A stretch of 64,000 nt of DNA from Siniperca chuatsi (GCF_020085105.1 NC_058065.1:1695310-1759309); one strand, 5' to 3'; positions 47,624-59,765 are shown, counted from the first letter of the stretch. Made by a program: numbers and translations. The notes: generated from the letters alone by a model not told the origin.

Positions 47624-48364
47624 CCCCTAAAAAGAAGCCAGACGTGACGGTGCAAACATTATCATTAAATATCAGATCTCCAGTAATGAGACTAGTTCGT
47701 GCTTTAACAATACAGCGTTTCACGCTCTTCTTCTTCTTCTTCGCTGCTTTCTTTATCTGCGTTGATCACATCAGGCTGACTCTGCGTGCTGGGGTCAAAG
47801 GTCACTCACTGCTGAGTCAGCGTCGATCGGACAGACTCGGGGATTCAAACCTGTGACGGCAGCTGAGTGCTGTTTGCTGCCGGCTGCACACAGTACATGT
47901 ACACGTATCAATATGTCTTATGTATTATTATTATTATGTTTAACATTATTTACTTTTTATTTGTAGATTAATTTCAGTTTGTTCTATTAATTTATTTTAT
48001 TAGTTCTTATTTATATTCTTATTTCAATATTTATATATTGATCACGTTAGTTTTATTGATGAATCAGGCGTTCGTCAGTTTGGACTGAAACCAAAACAAA
48101 ATGTCTCCCTCGCACCTCTTCAGGTCAAAGGTCACCACTTCTTCTTACCTTCCTGTACTTCTTGTACTTCTTCTTCTTCCTCCTCTTCTTCTCCTCCTTC
48201 CTCTTCCTCCTCTCCTCCGGCGTCTCCCCTCTCTCCTCCTCCGCCTCTTCGATCAGAGGTTCGTATTTATCCGGCAGGACGGAGAAAAACACCTCCTTGG
48301 AGGTTTTCTGTTGCTTCTTCCCCGCCGAAGGAGCCGCGTCCTCCTCCTCTTCCTGCGCTCCCAT
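47252..48364 (-). CDS. C1orf115/RDD1-like protein, two exons, 118 aa
   Basis: Exon 1 48364-48149 and exon 2 47392-47252 (TGA) join in phase 0. The protein starts MGAQEEEEDAAPSAGKKQQK, has the family motif VFFSVLPDKYEPLIEE (human: FALLPERYEPLEE), a very basic stretch (RRKRKEEKKRRKKKKYKKYR) and a C-terminal NVRKALCFGWRCLMAGLQSM followed by ASAYSTPLSAAST. The last part matches the conserved amphipathic or membrane-associated tail of C1orf115 (NVGKVITKGCRYVVIGLQGF). Human C1orf115 (RDD1) is linked to drug sensitivity and ABCB1 handling; the molecular activity is unknown. Human is 142 aa, so this start may be too short: an in-frame upstream piece with a good donor at about 48598 could add residues. 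The intron holds a 98-bp TA repeat. Confidence 0.82.
47521..47620. repeat. (TA)n, about 48 units
   Basis: The longest TA run in the window, with one early TC interruption. It lies in the only intron of the C1orf115-like gene. Confidence 0.97.
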
Positions 48365-48839
48365 CCCTCGTTCCTCCTCGTCTGTCGCACCGTTGCTCCT
48401 TTTCTTGTTTTCAGGCAGGAGGACCTTTGGAGTGAGGAGGAGTCAAACTTTATTAGTAGCCTGAAGCTCATTTCAGACACAGGAAACTCTGTGAGCTTTG
48501 ACATGAAAACGCACTAAAAGCAGGATTAGAAGAAGAATGCGGAGTTAGTTTTTCGTTGCCTGCTTGAAGTTAACTGCAGTTTGTAAAGTTTTACTCACCT
48601 CGGCAGCAGAAGTTTGTGTTTCTCTCTCCTCCAGTTTGATTCTCTGCTGTTTGTTTTACAGAATAAACACTGAAACTGAAACCCCCGAGATGCTGAGTCA
48701 ACATCAGAAACTAGAAAAACATGTCTTGTAGAAAAACGTTCTGACTTTAATGTGTTTTATTTAAAGTAATTGAGTCATAAAATCAGAGGAAGTGAATGGG
48801 AGTGAGGCCCGAACTGACTGAGATGTTCAGACTTAAGTA

Positions 48840-49170
48840 CGGAGCTGGAGTCAGCACGTGGTTAGCTTAGCTTAGCATAAAGACTGGAAGCAGGGGGAAA
48901 CAGCTAGCCCGCCTCTAAAGCGCATTAATTAACATGTTGCATCTTGTTTGTTTAACCTGTAAACAAACAGAAATGTAGCAGCCATGCTAGCAGCTCTGTG
49001 AGGCTGCACTTAGCCACAGCGGTGAGCTAAATGCTAACATCAGCATGCTAACGTGCCCACGTTTAGCAGGTTTAGTTTAGTTTAGCGTGTTAGCTAATTA
49101 ACAGTAAAGCACAGCTGAGGCTGATGGCAGAAATTAAAGTGCTGACCTGATGACGGCGCTAGATGAAAAG
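48840..49170. repeat. Two dispersed fish repeats
   Basis: TAGCTTAGCATAAAGACTGG followed by AAGCAGG (48864-48895) recurs at 53594-53625 and, reversed and diverged, near 2420-2475 and 45680-45740. Next to it, 49020-49170 is a reverse copy of the TTAGCATGCTAACAC / TCTAGCGCC element. Confidence 0.6.
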
Positions 49171-49631
49171 TCAGAGGATCATCAAAGACATTAGATTACT
49201 CCTCTGGGGAGCATGAACGTCTGTAGCGGATTTCATGACAATTCATCTAAGAGGAGTTGAGATATTTTAGTCGGGGCCGAAGTGGTGGATCAGCCGACGC
49301 TGCTAGCACGGCTAAAAACTGCAGTTTGGGGTTTTAGGGGCGAGTTATGTGTTGTTGTTTTTCTTGTCATCACAGTGAGGTTGCCAGGTTTGGTACAACG
49401 CAACCCTGTGCTCACAGACCGAACCTGGCAACCAGCACTACAGCTGGAACAGCTGCACAGAAGGTGGGTGGGATACACTGTGGAAACAGGCGTCTTCCCA
49501 CCAGACTCCATTAAGTTTTCTTTACATTTTAGGGAAATCTGTCAACATGTTTTTTTTTTTTACATTATCCTGCTAAAAATACAAACAGGATTCAGTTTGT
49601 AAAAACAGATGACCGTATAATATCAAGTATG

Positions 49632-50014
49632 CTCTATGGCCAAAAGTATGTGGACGCCACTGTCCTGGTCTGGGGCTTTTTGGGTAGTTTATTCTTGGCC
49701 CCTTACTTCCAATAATGGGAAATCACAATGCTTCAGCATATAATGATATTTTAGACAATATTATTCCAAGTTTGTGTTCTTTCCTGTTTCAACATGACAG
49801 TGTCCCCGTAAAGCAGCGCCATAAAGAAATGGTTTTCCCAGTTTGGCGTGGAGGAACTTGACCTGGACTCCATCCAGCACCTTTGGGATGAACCGGAGCG
49901 CCGACTGTGATCCAGACCAGATCACCAGCGTCAGTGCTGGACCTCACTGATGCTCTGGAGTCTGAATGGGAGCGAACCCCCCGCAGCAGGGGGCGTACTT
50001 CTGGCCATGTAGTG
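49632..50014 (+). mobile_element. Tc1/mariner-like transposon remnant
   Basis: The left end CTCTATGGCCAAAAGTATGT and right end TACTTCTGGCCATGTAGTG are inverted repeats. The interior reads, with frame breaks, GGGCTTTTTGGGTAGTTTAT, TTTCAACATGACAGTGTCCC and CTCCATCCAGCACCTTTGGG. These resemble transposase segments (WGxF, FQHDSVP, DSIQHLWDEPER). At under 400 bases it is internally deleted and dead. It lies between the C1orf115-like and ELM2/SANT genes. Confidence 0.8.
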
Positions 50015-50790
50015 TGAGTAATTTGAGAAAATTAAAAAAACAAACCACTAATTTCCCTAAAATGATGACAGCGACTGAAGTTACTGTAAAGAGCCGCAGA
50101 CGGACAGAAAGCCCGGCGGCGTCTCGTGTTTGCTTTTCTTGTCCGTCTTCTTTTTTTCAAGTTTTTTTTCAAGGTATTAATAAGTGAAACTGTGTCCAGC
50201 TCTGAGGCCAGAGGGAGAAACGAGGACAGAGAGGATTAAGAAGAAGGAAAAACAATATCTCAACATACCTGAGCTGGAAACTAAAACTCCAGAGCTGCTC
50301 TCTGACCAGAAAACACAGCAAACATGATGCTTTGCAACAAGAAACGGAAATGCTATAAAGACTTTAAGTGGCATTGATTTCATTTCATGTGTTTGTTAAC
50401 TGATCATAAATGAAAATATACTGTAGGACTGTGTTTACAAACATTACATACATCGGCGTCTATGATTGGACATTCAACCAGGAAGAGGAAAGAAACACAC
50501 GACTGGATGGAGACAAATGTTTTTCCTTTAATGTTCAGCTCGTCTGAAGATATTTTTCATCGATACAACGACTTGTGACACCAGAGAAGCAGGCTGGAAA
50601 TAAATAGATAACGTGCGATGATGACGTGAAGCATTTAAGCGTTATTGGAGTGAACCGCCGCGAGGATTTAAACACTAAACGCATCACAGGTTTTGCCGTT
50701 TAAGCCTTAACAACGAAATTTACATTAATTTCGTGCGTGTGTGTGTGTCTGCAAGTAGTGTGTGTCTCCAGCAGCTGGCGGTGCGGTGGT

Positions 50791-51589
50791 TCATGACGCG
50801 GCGTGAGATCTTGACGACCTTTGACCCTGAAGAAACACAGAGATGAAAAGGGTTTTTTAAAATCACCAAAATGACAAAAACACATCATAACCTTGATCAA
50901 TTAACCAGTGACTCGTCAATTATTCAGTTACTGAAATCTCTGGAACAAAAACGCCTCGTAAACCTCAAAATATTGACCTGGGACTCGTTGGTCTCGTCTC
51001 GGGACCTGATTTTGGTCTTGTTGGTCTCGTCTCGGGACCTGATTTTGATCTTGTTTGTCTCGTCTCGGGACCTGATTTGGGACTCTCGTCTCGGGACCTG
51101 ATTTTGGTCTTGTTTGTCTCGTCTCGGGACCTGATTTTGGTCTTGTTGGTCTCGTCTCGGGACCTGATTTTGGTCTTGTTTGTCTCGTCTCGGGACCTGA
51201 TTTGGGTCTCGTTGGTCTCGTCCTGGGACCCTTTTATAATACTTGTTGGTCTTGATTCAAGACCTGATGCGGGACCTGACTTGTGGCTTGTCGGGCTGAA
51301 CCCGGGGCTTGCCTTGGGACTCGTTGGTCTCGTCCTGGGACTCGATACGGGACTTAAAACTACGTACAGGAGCGCACAGGTAGAGGTCGATACCTCTGGC
51401 CACACAGCGTGAGAAATATCAATCAATACCTGTGACTCAGACTCGGTAACCTGGATCAAAGAAGTCTCCAGATGAGTCAGCTGTTTTCATTTAAAGTGGA
51501 TCAGACTGATCGACGTCTAAATGACGTTCAAAATAAAGATGAATCGAAACGACACTGATGGAAAATTTAAGTTGACTCACGAGGCCTGA

Positions 51590-51625
<36 letters not shown>

Positions 51626-54600
51626 TTTTAAATGTCAAGTCACAGTTTGTTCAGAAACGTGACGGCTCTGACAGGAAGTGTGTGTCCTGTGTGTGTTTCG
51701 GAGTGCGTACTTTGCGCGTCAGTGTGTGTGTGGAGTGATAACAAGAATTTGGTTTCAGTGGTTTTTATTCATTCAGCCTTTTAGTTTCATTTGTCTTCAC
51801 ACGGAGGGAAGAAGTTTCTGACCTGAAACGGCGAGCAGCCGACTCTGCTGGAGCTCACAGACACCAACGCATTGTTTCCGTTTGCTTTACGAAAATAAAG
51901 ACTTGACTTGATCCTGAATCCTTGAACTCGCATTCTTGGGAGTTCAAGGATATATATTTCAGTCCAGTTTTTGGCAAAAAAAAAAAAGTTTTAATTCTAA
52001 GCATTTGAGTCTTACAGCTGCCGCCATCTTTGTTTTGCCACCGTGGTTACAGGTGTCGCTTTTTAGTGCGACGTCAACGTAGTGATGCTTCTTTAATGAG
52101 CGTCCAGAGGGAGATTTAGATGTTTGACTGTCGACATTAATCCTGGAACTGAACCTGACGACGACAGGAAAGATGGCCGACTGAAAGTAACGTTAACGTC
52201 ACGTCCGCAGCACCTGATGAAGTTACGTCAGTTACGTTTGTCTCAGCTGTTTGTTGCTGCTTCCTGTCGAACTCTCAGCGGACTGCAGATTAATTCAGTC
52301 TATGAATAATCAGATAACATTACTGACGGAGACAGAACGTTACAGAATGGAAGAGGCTTCTTGTTAACGGCAACAGGTCAAACAGATAAATCCACCTCTG
52401 AACAAGAGATATTATTGGCTGCTGCAGGAAACTGTTGGACCAATCAGGAGCTACAGCGTGCGATTCTGCAGCTCATTCAATAAAACTTTGCATTAAAACA
52501 GTAATTCGTTCATTTGTCCATCTTTCACGTTATCGTTTAGTTTTTATAGTAATAAAAAAAGTCATAGTTCTAGTTTTTGAAAAAAAATGGTCGCCAACGA
52601 ACATTTCGTCATCATAGTTTTCGTTGACGAAATGAGCACCGGTTCGAACTCTGCGAGCAGAACTCAGGAGTCATAACTCTTAAGCTGCCGAGATGACATT
52701 ATGCATTATTTTAATTAATTAACCACATTTTTCACAATACAAACGGTGAATCTCTCCCCTAAACAAACCCTCGACCTAACAGAGGACAGTAGCCCACTCA
52801 AAGCCTCGATAGACACCAACAGCCTCTTACGTTTGTGTCGGGCAGCGTGACGGTCAGCCCAGCCGGGGTCCTCGTGCTCAGACTCAGCTGCTTCTTCCAC
52901 AGATAATAAAACTCCACGCACTGAGACAGGGACTTCGTCCGAACCTGAACGCACACAGCGACAAATTACACACCACACAAAGCGAAGCACGCGGCGCCGA
53001 CGTTCGGACGGAAGTTGAAACTCACGGCTTTCTGGATTCTGCTGAAGTCTTTGTGGTGGAGCTGCAGCGATTTAACCAGCAACCTCCGCTCCTCTGCGCT
53101 CCAGCTGACGCCTACAAGATATATTTAATACAAAATACATTAGTACACTCTTACTTGTGTCTGTGTATCATGAAACACACACACACACACACACGTGTTG
53201 CTGGGATAAAATAGCAGATATACCTGGATGCGGCTGAGCGGCGCGGCTGCTGGTGGAGGTTTCCGGAGATGACAGCAGCTTCTCCACCGTCAGCTGGAGG
53301 ACAAAAACACAAACTGACCTTCGCGTTTTGATTTGGAGAAGTAAAAGCAAACGGGAAGCTCAGACGCTCTACGGACAGAAACAGAAAGCTTATGTCACAT
53401 CAGCTTTTGAGAATGCTATCCCGAGCTAACGGGCTAATCTGCTCGTCGCGTGGTGACAAACAGATTCGCAACGCTGGATTTAACGCCGATTCTCAAAGGA
53501 GCAGTTAAACGTTTTGGGAAATACTCCCTGTTTTTCTGAGAGTGATGCCGTATGTTCAGATGGACATCAGTGTGGAGTCAGGAAGTGTTTAGCCTAGCTT
53601 AGCATAAAGACTGGAAGCAGAGGGAAACAGCTAGCCTGGCTCTGTGTAGTCTGTCAGGTGTGCTGGATTAGATTTGTTACCTTTAGTTAATTGGTAAATA
53701 GAGATCTGAATGTGGATCATCACAAAATGGCTGATTAAACACGCAAACACTCCAGTGAGATTTTACCAGGAAGTCTCCTCTGCACTCCAATAGGACGCGG
53801 AGGGCCGACTCTGGGCTGGCTCCGCCCCCTGGCACCACGCTGCAGCGAGCCATCGCCAACAGAGCTTCAACTGGGCGAACAATGTGTCAATCAATAAATC
53901 ATCCAGTGATGGTCATGATTATATCAATGAGAACATTTGTGCGTGTGCGTCTACCTCTCTGCTGATTGATGGGACGCCCCAGCTCGTCCCACGGCGCCCA
54001 CAGCAGCAGTGCATTGTGGGAGTCGGAGTGGGCATATTTTCGGCCCCGCAGAGGTGGGATGTCAGCCTGGAAGCCCCGCCCCACATTGATCCGCCTGTGA
54101 TTGACAGCTCAGTGTGAACAGGTGATAAGACTGTGACATCACTGCGAAAAAATCAGCATGATTTGTTAAAATTTTACGTAAAATTTTACGTACGGCTCAT
54201 TGATTCCTGTCGTTAGTGTTCCAGGAGGAGGAGAGGCTGTCTCCACGGCAACGAGATCACCGAGTCCATCTGCCAATCAGAGACACACAAATTTTAACAT
54301 CACGTCCCGGCTGTTATCCAATCAGCAGACGGAACTGTTTAACTGTTTAATTAAAGTCGCATATTGCTCAGTTCACGTGAATATAAAATGGTGTGGAGGC
54401 TAAAACGTTTAACGGGAATAATTATTGAAAACTTTAGAGCCAATTCTGGATCTTTTAGGCCGAAAAAACCCAAAGCGATAACGATATATATCAATCGCTG
54501 ATCGTTTTTCTTAACAGAAACCCATAAACACAAATGTTTTCTTATTTTTTATCTTTAAATTTGTTCATAAAAACTGAATATGAGAAATGTATTGAAAACA

Positions 54601-57600
54601 TCGACGGATCCAAGTTCCTAATTTGTTCCTAGTTCATGTCTAAAGTTTCATGAATGAGGCCCACGGTTTCTAAATTACCCCGAACATTTCTGTTATTTCC
54701 GTACTGACATTTCATTTTAGTAAGAAATAATAAAATGATTGACGAGGTTTGCATTTAAATGGTACAGCTATTAAAAACTCCTGCTCGCCAGAGGATGAGC
54801 CCTTTAGATTTTAATAAACTTATGATCGTTCCTCTAGCGCCGTCCTCAGGACGAACTTTAAATGTTTATCTCCACTTCCGGTGAGACTAAATGGTCAGTA
54901 AGTTCACAACCTTTGCGTTCGTACAAACACTGCAGCCTCTAGGTGGCGCTCGCAGGTTTGTTTTGATGATGCGTTGACTTACTGTGTGTGGCGTGAAGCT
55001 GCACAGTCTGCACCCTCTGCTGCCTCCCGGTGGCGAGGGAGCAGTACAACCCAGGCCCCGCCCTGAGGGGACACAGCATGGGCGGGGGGGTGTAATGTAC
55101 ACCGCTGTCACCCCCGACAACCACAGCTTCCTCATCATCACGTCCACCGCTTGCTGCGCCGTCGCCCCTAGCAACCCCTTCCTCTTCCTCTTGGCGTAGC
55201 AGGCTGCGGTAGAGCGCAGCGCCTCCGGTGGCTGGAGAGAGACGACTGCTTCTCCTCTGTCCCCCCTTGCACGCCTTGGTCGTGCCTCTGGATTGGACGG
55301 GCACGGAGACGGGCATCACCATGGAGACCGGCGGGGAGGAGCGCTCACCCTGCAGAACAAAAAGACATTGAACAGACGCTCGCGGTCACCTTGCACTGTT
55401 ACCACAAGGGGCAGACTTTGGCCGCTCAGCTGGTCCCCTCAAGGTAAACCACTAAATCTTATGGTTAAGGCTAACTGGTTTCTGGCATGTTATGTTGTCA
55501 AGTCTCTAGGGAATCATCGTAAGTCGGTTCAATGGCCTCCAAAGCGACAAAACAAGGGTTTTTTGTGTGTGTGTGTGGACCTTTTTCAGCCACGCAGCTG
55601 ATCTGGAGCCGCTGTGCGAGCGCATGTGTCCGTTCAACGCCGGCAGACTCCTGAAGTCCCGGTTGCACACCGTACACAGCAGCCTAGAACGCACCAAAGC
55701 GAAATGTTGAGCGTATAAAACACGTTACCGTTTGTAACGCCGAACACGCTGAGCCTTCATTCAGGTTACCTGCTGTCGAGAGTCTCGGTGCTGTTCTCAG
55801 GTTGCGGCCGTTTAATCTGAAAATGGACAGAAAAGATTTAAATTAAGGAAAAATAAAACTTAAGAATAAATACTGATAGTACAATGTAATGTTTTGTTTG
55901 CTGAAACATTTAATTTGGTACTTATTTACTTATTTATGCACTTACTTACTGTACGGACCTACTTCTTCATGTGTTCCCTCACGTTTTTACTTATTTACTC
56001 ATTTTCAAATTAACATGATTACAATTAGGATTACAACTGCTAAAAAACTAACTGCTAATAACTTTGTGTATGTTTTGTATATCAAACACACCCAGGTCCA
56101 GTTCGGTTCACTATCTCCTCCTCTTCTTACTCCTCCTCGTCCTCTTCTTCTTCCTCCTCCGCACTCCTCTCTCCAGCTCAGCCCAGCAAGGAGGCCCGGA
56201 GGCTGGGCAGCGCCGCTGACGTCCCGGCCTCTTCCCTGTGGAGAGAAACGGCTCTCCGAGATCCCAGCGGCGTCGAGGAGGCCCGTCTGGTCCTGGTTCA
56301 GCTCACTTTGGCTCTGGAGGAGGTGTCGGCTTGTCTGATGCGGGTGGTGCTGACCGGGGTCAGAGATCATAGGGTAGCCGTCAGACTCGTGTAGACAGCA
56401 GCTGAGGGTTTTATTTCTGTTCAGCTGTCTGGATGCTTGTGCGTGAAAATCCGGTCTCTCTTCCCTGGGATGCATTTGAGGGCCGGGGCTGGAGATAGTT
56501 GGGGTTTGTGGGTAATGAGGACTCGGACCAGGGGTGGTGGGGCTACAGAATGGCTGGGGGGCGTTGTTGTCATGGCAGCTGTCGTGGAAAAACTGGGTGC
56601 TGGAGTAGTCTTCAGCAGATGATGAGCTGAACTCCACAGAGCTCCATCTCCCCAGGGCGACTTCTCCAGACATGGAGCCCAGAGGAGAGCCCTGCAGCTG
56701 GGACAGAGTTGGCCCCAGAGGCCTCCAGGTGTTCTGAACTGGACCAGGCCTGTCACCCTGTTCGTACACGCCACTGTCAAGGAGTGTGTGAGTGTTACAG
56801 GGCAGTCTGTATGTGTTCTCCAGTTCATCTCTGTGGTCAGTCACATCATTACTGAACTGGTTCTGGAGATGGGGATCCAGGTGGGCTGTGGTCTGGTTCT
56901 GTTTCAGATCAGATACAGACAGATAATAATGTTGGGACCATAATCAGCGGCATTTCTGGTTTGGTTTTTTGATGGAATAGAAAAGACGACTATCTTACCT
57001 GGTAGGAGTAACTGTAGCTCTTGAGCAGGTAGGAAAGTTCAGAAGCTGGTTCAGATCTGCTCCAATTTGGATTATCTAAACCTGGATCATGATTTTGGTT
57101 GTAGAGGTGGTGCTGGGGCGGGGAGAGGAGGTGGGGGGAGTTTACCTGGGGGTGAGGGTCATAATGAGGAGAGTTTACCTGGGGGTGAGGGGCGTGATAA
57201 GGGGAGGTTACCTGGGGTTGAGGGGAGGTTACCTGGGGGTGAGGGGCGTAATGAGGGGAGGTTACCTGTAGGTGAGGGGCGTGATGAGGGGAGGTTACCT
57301 GGGGATGAGGGGAGGTTACCTGGAGGTGAGGGGCATGAGGAGGTTACCTGGAGGTGAGGGGGGGATGAGGAGGTTACCTGGGGGTGAGGGGAGGTTACCT
57401 GGAGGTGAGGGGCGTGATGAGGGGAGGTTACCTGGAGGTGAGGGGCGTGATGAGGGGAGGTTAATGAGGGGCGGGGAGGTTACCTGGGGATGAGGGGAGG
57501 TTACCTGGGGGTGAAGGGCGTAATGAGGGGAGGTTACCTGGGGATGAGGGGAGGTTAACTGGGGGTGAGGGGAGGTTACCTGGGGGTGAAGGGCGAATGA

Positions 57601-58814
57601 GGGGAGGTTACCTGGGGATGAGGGGAGGTTACCTGGGGGTGAGGGGAGGTTACCTGGGGTGAGGGGCGAATGAGGGGAGGTTACTTGGGGGTGAGGGTGA
57701 ATGAGGGGAGGTTACTTGGTGGTGAGTGGAGGTTACTTGGGGGTGAGGGGCGTGATGAAGGGAGGTTACCTGGGGGTGAGGGGAGGTTACCTGGGGGTGA
57801 GGGGCGTGATGAGGGGAGGTTACTTGGTGGTGAGTGGAGGTTACCTGGGGGTGAGGGGCGTGATGAGGGGAGGTTACCTGGGGGTGAGTGGAGGTTACCT
57901 GGGGGTGAGGGGCATGATAAGGGGAGGTTACCTGGGGGTGAGGGGAGGTTACCTGGGGTGAGGGGCGTGATGAAGGGAGGTTACCTGGGGGTGAGGGGAG
58001 GTTACCTGGGGGTGAGGGGCGTGATGAGGGGAGGTTACTTGGTGGTGAGTGGAGGTTACCTGGGGGTGAAGGGCGTGATGAGGGAGGTTACCTGGGGTGA
58101 GGGGAGGTTACCTGGGGGTGAGGGGCGTGATGAGGGGAGGTTACCTGGAGATGAGGGGAGGTTACCTGGGAGTGAGGGGAGTGATGAGTGGAGGTTACCT
58201 GGGGGTGAGGGGCGTGATAAGGGGAGGTTACCTGGGGGTGAGGGGAGTGATGAGGGGAGGTTACCTGGAGATGAGGGGAGGTTACCTGGGAGTGAGGGGA
58301 GTGATGAGGGGAGGTTACCTGGGGTGAGGGGCGTGGTGAGGGGAGGTTACCTGGGAAAGACGAAAGTGAGCGGAGGTAACATGTGGGAGGTGAGGGGAGG
58401 TCACTTGAGGCTGGAGGTGAGGGGAGGTTACCTGGAGCTGACACAGGTGAGGGGAGGTTACCTGAGGAGGAGGAAATGCATACATAAGTAAATAAAGTTC
58501 TCAAATAAGTGTGAAAATAAGTAATTAAGTAAAAGTGCGTAAATAGGTAAGTTAGTACGTTAGTAAGTGAAAGAAGTGATTAGAAACGTAAAGGTGTGAA
58601 TAGGTTAAATAATTAAGTACGTGCATAAATACGTAAATAAATAACTGAGTGAGTAAACCTTGGCATGAGGGTTTCCATGGCTCCTGGGTGACGAGGGGGA
58701 GGAGAGGGGAGGAGGCGAAGAGATGAAAGGAGATGACTGGGACAGAGGCGAGTGATGAATGATGGGAGGAGGAGGAGGAGGAGGAGACGAGGAAGATGGC
58801 CACAAGTCAGACAT
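50791..58814 (-). CDS. C2H2/ELM2/SANT corepressor-family protein (TRERF1/ZNF541/MIDEAS type), about 726 aa
   Basis: A nuclear scaffold type that recruits HDAC1/2 through ELM2-SANT. Exons in phase (minus): 58814-58659, 57112-56999, 56898-56131, 55816-55770, 55683-55581, 55349-54983, 54269-54194, 54094-53955, 53870-53767, 53293-53224, 53111-53026, 52944-52831 and 50826-50791 (TGA). It starts MSDLWPSSSSPPPPPPPII. One C2H2 finger reads CTVCNRDFRSLPALNGHMRS plus H. The family's VHYTPPPMLCPLRAGPG precedes ELM2 (RINVGRGFQADIPPLRGRKY, then CSVVPGGGASPESALRVLLE). SANT follows: VSWSAEERRLLVKSLQLHHK and RTKSLSQCVEFYYLWKK. It is much shorter than human TRERF1 or ZNF541, with one finger only. The last tiny exon (GQRSSRSHAAS) and the first junction (weak donor GTTTAC) are the least certain. 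The array at 57.1-58.5 kb may be partly coding. Confidence 0.88.
50975..51345. repeat. 33-bp minisatellite
   Basis: The unit is CTCGGGACCTGATTTTGGTC plus TTGTTGGTCTCGT, with about eight good copies followed by eroding ones. It lies in the last intron of the ELM2/SANT gene. The period is a multiple of three, so both strands show long but low-complexity open frames (RSRDETNKTKI on the minus strand); I regard them as artefacts. Confidence 0.9.
51585..51620. repeat. (CA)n microsatellite
   Basis: A CA run in the last intron of the ELM2/SANT gene; a shorter one lies at 53174-53193. Confidence 0.85.
54176..54191. repeat. 16-bp perfect palindrome at a splice donor
   Basis: ACGTAAAATTTTACGT starts at the third base of the donor of the exon 54269-54194 on the minus strand (GCC|GTACGTAAA). 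A second AAATTTTACG half-copy follows. A local tandem duplication within the intron start explains it. Confidence 0.7.
57128..58465 (-). repeat. 33/21-bp minisatellite with splice-like units inside the ELM2/SANT gene
   Basis: Some 45 units of 33 bases (plus-strand AGGGGAGGTTACCTGGGGGT plus GAGGGGCGTGATG) are mixed with 21-base short units. On the gene strand every unit reads CCCCTCACCCCCAG|GTAACC, a pyrimidine tract plus AG followed by a donor consensus. Both unit lengths are multiples of three. The frame reads HHAPHPQVTSP, and the units nearest the exon at 57112 are in its frame (HPQVNSPHLLSPPQHHLYNQ). Some units carry one-base deletions that break the frame. Whether any of it is exonic cannot be decided from sequence. 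Confidence 0.93.
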
Positions 58815-59432
58815 GACGTCACGCGCGCACACACCTGCTAACACCGAGTGCGCGTGTGTTCGTGCGCATGATTGCGTGCGCGCGCGGCAGCTTGCGTGTT
58901 ATCTGGAAGGCGTCTTCGTGCGAATCTGACGATCTGCAGAACGACAGAGAGGAAGAGGTTCACTGACAGCGAGCGAATCACAGCTGGAAGCCCGCTGGAC
59001 GACATCTTACAGGAAACTGCAACCTAGAAAGCATTTCCTTGGCTTCCATGTTTGACTTTTTACCTGTGAATTTGTCTGGATGTTGCTGTGTTTCAGCTGG
59101 TGTCTCTGGGTTGCAGCGTTCAACTTAACATAGAAACGGGTGTCTTTTATTAGCGACTGCATACAAACCACAGAGCAGCTGTACATCTCTGTATGACTAA
59201 GTGTGAACGTGTGATAACAGGACACTTATAAGAACTTACACCCTCAGACGATTGAAACGCAACTTTTCTTAAAGTCACTTTGCTGAGTTTTAGACTTAAC
59301 TTCACATTCAAATCTAAATATATTATATCGCACAGTGTATTCTCTTTTTATCCCAGTTATTTTCAGAAATAGTTAACAAGCAGATAAAAACTTCACTGAT
59401 ATTTTCAGATTTTTAGAGGAAACAAATAGGAT

Positions 59433-59470
<38 letters not shown>

Positions 59471-59727
59471 ATATAAAACAATGGTAGATTTTTGTAATTT
59501 ACTCTTTAACCTGTCTGTAACATAGTCATCACTTAAACCATAAAACTTGTAGTAACTTGTATAATAACACAACTTGTATAATAACAGTGTATGTAAAGGA
59601 TATATGGCGTCGTAGCTGGTGAATAAAAGCACAAACAGTGAATTAAAGTAACAGCACTAATCTAACATTTAGTTTGAAATCAAATCTAAAATAAGTCCTC
59701 ACCTGAAACATCGACTCCGACCGACTG

Positions 59728-59765
<38 letters not shown>

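Noticed and set aside
50965-51459. 164-codon minus-strand frame with RSRDETNKTKI repeats
   Set aside because: A translation of the 33-bp minisatellite in an intron. Low complexity, no domain, and the opposite strand is equally open.
57670-58491. 273-codon plus-strand open frame reading GGEGRDEGRLP repeats
   Set aside because: It is the antisense shadow of the 33-bp minisatellite. The period is a multiple of three, so any frame stays open. No start context, domain or splice sites support a gene on this strand.
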